DNA from: Hymenoscyphus infarciens
Taxonomy: Eukaryota > Ascomycota > Leotiomycetes > Helotiales > Helotiaceae
Length of the DNA stretch: 64,000 bases
Assembly (NCBI GenBank): GCA_001414345.1
Contig: LLCB01000040.1
Span: forward strand, 186,001 to 250,000
Direction of reading: 5' to 3'
The position numbers and the translations under genes are program-made. Of the stretch, positions 57,786 to 64,000 are shown in pieces. How positions within the stretch are numbered: the first letter of the stretch is position 1; every line of letters begins with the position of its first letter. The notes beneath the pieces are model-generated. The model had not been told where the DNA came from. It saw only the letters and a list, made by a program, of their open reading frames with translations, and made no database searches.

Positions 57786-58134
57786 TTGAGAGCGAACCGT
57801 GACGCGCTCAGAAATCTTGATACTATGCCCGAAATATATCAAGGGAATCTTGATGCATTTTTCGGTGATGTTACTTTGGTTGATGCAAAGAACAGTTGCT
57901 TACAGTATTCGGAGTTCTTGGGCGTCGCTGAGGCACCGCAATGCATCATACAAGTTTCGTCAAACATGGAAAAGTTGGCCTAAAGTTGTCCCATCGATTG
58001 ACTCCATTTTAACCCTTCCTAACATTGCAGATGATAAGGTAGAGCTGGGTATTGGAGCATGTGCAAATGTTGAGGCATACATGGAAAAAGTGATAAGATC
58101 GTCGGGTTTTCCGGGAAGCAATTTGAAGCGCTGA
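57786..58134 (+). pseudogene. Coding-like fragments in two frames, possible gene relic
   Basis: The frame at 57786-57983 reads like protein (NLDTMPEIYQGNLDAFFG, then YSEFLGVAEAPQC). A different frame at 57970-58134 also does (VVPSIDSILTLPNIADDKVE, then NVEAYMEKVIRSSGFPG). No start region, intron or family could be assigned. It could be a decayed segment of a larger gene. Low confidence. Confidence 0.25.
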
Positions 58135-58977
58135 ATATCAGAGGACTCATTCAGTGGGGAATGTATAAATGACTCTTTGCTGCATGATTGAAAAATAGGT
58201 GTACCAGTGCTGGCGTTTCTGAAATGGAACCACCCCGGCCGTTCATCATGGCTTCAATGACGAAGCCAATGAAGAGCAAAACCCAGATTCCAGCCCGTCA
58301 CTCTCGACTCGTCGCGCTCGTCTTGAGGTTTTCGCGCTTCGCTTCTGTTGGGGGGGATTTCGAGCTGCGTTTCAACCACAGGTAAACTAGAGCTGCTATC
58401 TTCGGGCGTCGTTTCAACTCGAGGGATTTCCCATAGGCTCGAGCTACTATTCTGGGGCGTGCAGATCGAGTGCGGTTCCGCAGCTTCGTTCGTACTAATT
58501 CTCGTCAGCAACGAATGAAGGGATACGCACCGACTACCATACACCTTTGCTAGGTCTTTTTTCCTTCTGATTTTTTCTAAAGAAGACACCAGCTTCATTT
58601 CGACGTCGATCGTTGACTTTTTGTCTTTCTAGAGCTTGTTGGCGTGGCGTTCTTTTGCTGTAAAAACCTTTGCAGTTGAGATGCATATTTAGCATGTTCA
58701 GGATATGCTCTCGGCTGGAGCAAGGCTGAGAGCTGCATGCCCTTGATATTACTCTGACCATACGATGCCATCTTGAGACTCGGACGTCATACCTGAAGAC
58801 ACTTGAACTTTCATGGGTTGTCTCGAAATTCCTGGAAGCCCAGGAGGGATTGCAACGTGTGCCCCAACCCCAAATCCTAGAATTCAATTAGCATGGAAAG
58901 CACAGAAATAGGAAAGGGCAGAGGTTCCTACCATCTATCTAGATGCCACGTTGTTCAAGCCAGTCCCCCCTCGAGAA

Positions 58978-59058
58978 CTGAAGAAGAAGAAGGAGAAGAA
59001 GAAGAAGGAGAAGAAGAAGAAGGAGAAGAAGAAGAAGAAGAAGAAGAAGAAGAAGAAG
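58978..59058 (+). repeat. Polypurine GAA/GGAGAA microsatellite
   Basis: About 80 bp of GAAGAAGAAGGA-type triplets, uninterrupted purine on the plus strand. In one frame it would encode a poly-Glu run, in another poly-Lys; neither frame belongs to a credible gene. Confidence 0.93.
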
Positions 59059-60228
59059 GAAAAAGAGTCTCCCAACCCAGGTAGCCACGCCTGCCAAAAA
59101 GAACGGACCAGAGGCTACGGGGACACATGTGAGTATTCTGAGCTACCGCGGAATGCTAAAGGGTATGACCACGGGCAAGGAATTAGTCTTGTAGAAACTA
59201 GAAGCCTTGGGAGTGCGTATAATGGAGAGGTTTTAGGGGCGAGTCGGGTTATGGTCGATGGAGAAGAAAAGTGTGTGAGGAAGCAAGGAAGACGGGAGAG
59301 AGAGGGACGGGGAGATCGCGAGAGTTTTAGAGTTGGAGGGTAGGTTGAGGTCGTTCCTTCCCCACTCAACTTCTCGACCCGTCCACCAAACTGTAGGTCG
59401 CTCCTTCCCCAATAATCAGTTTTGACCTCACGCCATCATGAAAGAGAGTGCCCAGGTGTAGAATTAAGAAGGGAAGGAACGACCCTGACCCCTGTCCACA
59501 CCAGAGAATAAAATCTCGTAGGTACAGGTTCAGATTCTTGGTCGGTGAAATCTAATCGCGGCGGTCGAGGGGGAAACGATTTCGGAAGACATTCCCATAA
59601 TTCCAAACAAGGCACTCGTTCGATATGTATTTCATTGCCGAGGGGATGTAGGCATCTAATAGGTAATAAATTAAAGACTTGGTGCCAACGTGATTGCCCT
59701 CCACACCCAAAGTTACCCTTCAGAGTATAAACTCTTCGACATACACAGCTTTTGAAAAACCATGTTTCTTGCCCGTTAACTGGAGCTGCCACTAATGCGG
59801 AGATTCAGGATAATTGGGTCGTAGGAGAATGTGAAGAGAATTTCGACAATTACCCCAGTCGTGGTAGAGGCGAGAGGGCTTCCGAGAAGATGGGTTCAGT
59901 ATTCCAAAAAAATAAAATATAAAATATAAGAAAAAATATAAAGCTGGAAGGTGCCTCGGTTGAGCAGCCCTTAGCTCGGTTGCGGAGAAATGATACGCAC
60001 TAGCCCGGTTTCAGGCTCGGTGGTTGCTAGCCCAACGCTCTTTCCGCCGCAGTGCTGTAAACAAGCCCCACCACTTCACCCCCCATCCCATCCCTGGCTT
60101 TCCATTGCTTGTGCATCGCATCTTCAACCTCTTTTCGCTGCATCGTACCAAGAGAGAGTTGCGCACACCTCCTTCCCACCCTCCCCATACATTCTCTTCA
60201 TACTTCATACCCAGCCACACTACGAGCA

Positions 60229-62381
60229 ATGTCGAGCTTCATAACCAACTTGTTCCCTTCTAACCAAGGGGGGGGCAGACAAGAAGAGGTACCCCGCTCC
60301 AACCAAAACGAGAGACCCGGCACACCGACTGGCAACAACTTCATCACTCCTATCTCGACCCCTCAAGGAAGCCCAAGCAAGAAGCAGAATCCTCCAGGCG
60401 CACACGATCTCCCCAATGCCTTCGAAAATGCCATGAAGATTGCACCGCCTTCGATAGGAACCCCGACCAGAAGTGGACGTCCGTTGACAGCCAACTCCCC
60501 CGGAAAAACAAACGCGCTCACGGCCGATGATTCTTATTTCGCAAACCCGACGAGCAATGTCGATGACAGTATCGTACATAAATCCATCTCCCCTGGCAGC
60601 CCTCTTCGAAAGCAAGGTCAAGAGAACACACCGCCAGCCTCAAGACATGGCCTGGACGCCGCCTCCCAAAACATGGCTGCCATGTCAAGACAGGAGCTTT
60701 ACCAACCAAGGGACCAGGGATCAATGGCTGCTAGAAGTGGGAAAGTCAATACTCAGCGTGGTTTGACGTCGGAAGAATTGGAGATTCTGCACAAACCCAA
60801 CGTCAAGCGTCTTGCAAATGTCACCCAATTGTGTAAGTTGTATATTTACTCTGCGGAATACCTGGCTGACAATTTGAAGACTTCCTTGACTACTACCTCG
60901 ATCTCATTACCTACGTCGGAGCCCGCCAAAATCGCCTCAACCACTTCCAAGCCGAATTTCCTGCCCCGCCGATCACCCCCGAAGAGACCTACAATCCTAC
61001 ATGGCAAAAGTATGCCGGACGAGAGAGAGCAAACCTCCGAAAGCGCCGAGTTCGTCTACGTCAAGGAGATTTCCAGATTCTTACACAAGTTGGACAAGGT
61101 GGTTATGGACAGGTCTTCCTGGCCCAAAAGAAGGATACAAGAGAGGTGTGCGCATTGAAGGTCATGAGCAAGAAACTACTTTTCAAACTTGATGAAGTTA
61201 GACACGTTCTTACAGAGCGCGATATCTTGACCAATGCGAAGAGCGAGTGGCTTGTGCGATTGTTATACTCGTTCCAAGACGAGAAGAGTATTTACCTTGC
61301 GATGGTAATCTAAATATGTTCACCCTCGTTTATCTAGCTAACGCGCCCGTAGGAATACGTCCCTGGAGGAGATTTCCGAACTTTACTCAACAACACCGGT
61401 GTCCTTGCGAATAGACATGCTCGATTCTATATTGCCGAAATGTTTTGCTCGGTTGATGCGCTTCACCAACTTGGTTACATCCACAGAGATTTGAAGCCCG
61501 AAAACTTCCTGATTGATTCTACTGGACACGTCAAGCTTACGGATTTTGGTCTCGCTGCTGGTTTCCTTGCGCCCGGTAAAATCGAGTCGATGCGCGTCAA
61601 GCTTGAGAAGGTTGGGGAGACATACGTGCCATTTGGCAAACCAATGGAACAACGAACAGTGGCAGAACGTCGCGAGGGATACCGATCGATGAGAGACAAG
61701 GACGTCAACTACGCCAAGTCGATTGTTGGCTCACCCGATTACATGGCTCCAGAAGTCCTAAAAGGAGATGAATATGAGTATTCCGTTGATTATTGGAGTT
61801 TGGGATGTATGCACTTTGAAGCGCTTACTGGGTTCCCTCCGTTCGCTGGTGCAACGGTTGATGAGACTTGGAAGAACTTGAAGCACTGGAGAGAAGTTTT
61901 GAAGCGTCCTGTCTGGGAGGATCCAAATTACTTCATCAGTAACCGAACATGGAACTTCATTACAAGGTATGTACAAACTCAGTCCTTGAGAGGGAACAAA
62001 ACTGACCTCACTAGCTGCATCGCCTCCAAGACCAAACGGTTTTCCAACATCAAGGACGTGTATAGTCACCAATATTTCGCTGAAGTTGACTGGGACACCC
62101 TTCGCTCTCAACGCGCTCCATTCGTCCCCGAACTCGATTCAGAAACCGATGCAGGATACTTTGACGATTTCAGCAGCGAGGCGGATATGGCGAAATACAA
62201 GGAGGTTCATGATAAGCAGACCGCTTTGGAGAATATGGCAGATAGAGAGGACCCAATGAGCAAGAGCTTGTTTGTTGGATTTACTTTCCGACACCGCAAG
62301 CCAACGACAGATGAGAATGGAGATAAGAGCAGCCCGCGAAAGGGTATTGCAACTGATGGGTCATTTGGAACTATGCTATGA
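60229..62381 (+). CDS. sidB/dbf2: NDR/LATS-family AGC kinase, DBF2/SidB type (septation and mitotic exit)
   Basis: Model: exons 60229-60832, 60880-61304, 61353-61966, 62015-62381; introns 47, 48 and 48 bp; 669 aa. A disordered Ser/Pro-rich N-terminus (1-~180) precedes the conserved MOB-binding region (about 185-262). Kinase domain from about 266: Gly loop GQGGYGQV, Lys295 in CALKVM, HRDLKPEN (Asp389), DFGLAAG (Asp407), then the long NDR-type insert and the activation segment KSIVGSPDYMAPEVL with phospho-acceptor Ser466. The hydrophobic motif FVGFTF holds Thr638. DBF2/SidB kinases act with a Mob1 partner in the septation-initiation/mitotic-exit network to trigger septum formation and cytokinesis; an upstream kinase normally phosphorylates the hydrophobic motif. 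All catalytic and regulatory residues are intact. Confidence 0.95.
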
Positions 62382-62963
62382 ATGAATTACCTTTGCATTC
62401 ATGGGGTTTTCGAGATGGTGAGTTGGCGTCGGCTCTCATAGGGAAAGTAGCGCGATAGCGATTGAACGAATGGCATGAATTCTATGTATGTGTAATGAGT
62501 GTTTGGTTTGCCTTGGTATTTGCGAATAGGGCATGGGTCTTTTTTCTCCTTCGGTACTTTCGGTTGGAGTTTGAGACGAGATGGATGCCGTGCGCGTGGG
62601 ACGCATGAGAGGGGTGTAATATTAAGTTACTGATAGAATTTCGATTGACTTTTTCAAAAATCTTGGATGTGTTTTGTTAAGTGAAATTGTGTCCATACGG
62701 ATAATGGACGGTGCCACGTGACTATGCATGGTTCTGTCAAGTGGCAGGCCCCAATATTTGGGAGTTGTCCTTCCTTAATTTGCTTATGGTGAACGGAAGG
62801 TCTAGACTTTCTTAGCTCGGCTGGTAGGAATGAGAAGGCGACCTAGATCAAATCTATAAAGTGTAGCACTCTATGAAACTCTGCTATACCTATATACTAG
62901 CTTATTATCCAAAGTGTGCTACTAAGAACGGAAAGAGAGAGTATATTAAAGAGTAGTAGTATT
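62382..62963. other. 3' flank of the kinase gene
   Basis: About 580 bp with the kinase 3' untranslated region. Composition turns AT-rich from about 62.87 kb, approaching the repeat. No gene is seen. Confidence 0.4.
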
Positions 62964-63411
62964 AGAGCCTATTTAGCACGTATATAAGTTAATTTAGATA
63001 TATAAGATTTATATATAAGTATAGAGTTAAAAGATGCTTATATATCGATTTATATTATAATTTACTTTTAAATATATTCTATATTATTTAGCTTATATAT
63101 ATATATTTTAGTATATCTTTTATTAACTCTATGAATTATAGTAGTAATAGTAGTATAAGAAGAAAAGATATATCTAAAAGTTAAAGATTAAGAGATTAAA
63201 AGAGGAAATTATTTACTTTTAGTAGTATATATTCTTCTATATATATTTAAAGAATAGATATATAAGAGTATATACTATAATATATACTAGCTAAACGTTT
63301 ATATATATTATATAATATCTATATATATATATATATATTATATACTATCTTATGATTTTTAGTAGTATATATATTATAAAAGAACTAATATATATAAGCT
63401 AAATAGGCTTT
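62964..63411. mobile_element. MITE-like element, copy 3 (heavily RIP-damaged)
   Basis: Outer ends AGAGCCTATTTAGC and GCTAAATAGGCTTTT are inverted and match the ends of the copies at 43885 and 51426 after C/T and G/A changes. GATTTTTAGTAGTATATAT near its right end matches the same position in copy 2. The interior is almost only A/T. Confidence 0.7.
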
Positions 63412-64000
63412 TAGAAGCTATTTATTTAACCGAGGATTTCAAGATTACTAGTATTAGATTAGATTTAAGTTAAGAAGTGTCGAGAGTAGAAGTTAAGTCT
63501 TCGAGAATTTGAAATTTTCGCTTCTTAGACTTTATAGCTAGCTTCGTACGAATAATTTTACTAATAAGAAATAAAGAATAAGAGATAGATCTACTAAAGA
63601 AAAGCCGGCTATTATTATATTTAAAGTTTAGAGTAATAGAGTTAGTATTATCTATACTTTATTTACTAATTCTATAAGTAACGAATTCTATTTATATAAA
63701 CTTAAAATTAGCTATAATTAATTTCTTTAGTCTTTTGAAATAACTTTAATATTCTAATTAATTACTTTAGAGCTAGTTTAGCTCTAGATTCGAGTTATAA
63801 GTTACTACTAAAAAGTTAATTAAATTATTATATCTTAACTCTATTCGTAACTTTTGTTTCTTAGTATACTATAGAGTATATTATATCTAGACTTAGACAA
63901 CGATATTACTAGTAATATATTAAAGATATTTATCGTATTATATTAATTAATCTAATTAATACTAGATTTCTAAGACTAACTATTATTCTATTAATTATTA
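63412..64000. repeat. RIP-damaged AT-rich DNA of unknown origin, continuing past the window
   Basis: The composition is like the 7-20 kb copia element: almost no CA or TG, many TAG, CTA and TATA strings. No motif from a transposon protein is readable, and no inverted or long direct repeat end is seen within the window. Confidence 0.6.

Larger units (their letters stand above)
55035..60228. other. Five-kb region without a supported gene
   Basis: This is long for the genome. It contains the 5' region of the minus-strand propeller gene, a degenerate AGCTG/AAGCT minisatellite (57220-57500), coding-like fragments near 57.8-58.1 kb, a polypurine GAA tract (58978-59058), and the promoter of the kinase gene. 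ORFs at 56877-57263 (plus) and 58254-58887 (minus) have no motif and no clean gene structure. Transitional G/C and A/T content without strong RIP is visible. Confidence 0.4.

Noticed and set aside
58254..58887. Two minus-strand ORFs with Ser-rich repeats
   Set aside because: Different frames, no splice link, and the Ser repeats reflect a short DNA repeat; no family recognised.
58893..59343. Poly-Glu or poly-Lys protein genes
   Set aside because: The frames exist only because a GAA microsatellite is stop-free; flanking sequence has no coding character.

Overview
The window reads as nuclear DNA of a filamentous ascomycete, most likely a leotiomycete-type Pezizomycotina. Protein genes carry short GT-AG introns, mostly 47-90 bp. 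Repeats carry heavy C-to-T/G-to-A damage: long AT-rich tracts almost devoid of CA and TG dinucleotides, the mark of repeat-induced point mutation (RIP). No database search was possible, so family names rest on motifs I can see and the taxonomic call is an inference.

Layout. 1-7 kb: a minus-strand Cys-rich single-pass membrane protein (3065-1001) and a secreted GMC oxidoreductase (4628-6562). 7.1-22.5 kb: a HET-domain (heterokaryon incompatibility type) gene split by a 13.1-kb nested transposon block and now a pseudogene. The block is a RIP-damaged Ty1/copia element on the minus strand (7427-20537, 153-bp LTRs). Inside it sit a non-autonomous Ty3/gypsy-like element (11875-16277, 343-bp LTRs, 5-bp target duplication CTATA) and a nearly undamaged 745-bp element with perfect 31-bp inverted ends (10370-11114). 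24-32 kb: a HAM1/BPI-like protein (27759-24207), two adjoining fold-back elements, and an aspartyl-protease-like membrane protein lacking the catalytic motifs (30251-32627). 33-35 kb: a decayed copia remnant. 35.7-40.1 kb: mitochondrial EF-Tu (37177-35731) and a membrane-anchored TAP-type alpha/beta hydrolase (40104-37740). 41-44 kb: gene-poor, with one uncertain ORF group and a MITE-like element. 45-55 kb: a 1208-aa repeat protein built from symmetric phase-2 exons (45067-49074), an F-box-like gene, a MYND zinc-finger gene and a SMP-30-like beta-propeller gene. 55-60.2 kb: mostly non-coding. 60.2-62.4 kb: a DBF2/SidB-type NDR-family kinase (60229-62381). 63-64 kb: RIP-damaged AT-rich DNA.

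The genes do not form a metabolic cluster. Housekeeping functions (mitochondrial translation, septation kinase) are mixed with cell-surface, secreted and accessory genes. The most informative parts are the layered transposon history in the HET locus, the tandemly duplicated protease domain in the copia element, and the intron-exon unit duplication in the 45-49 kb gene.
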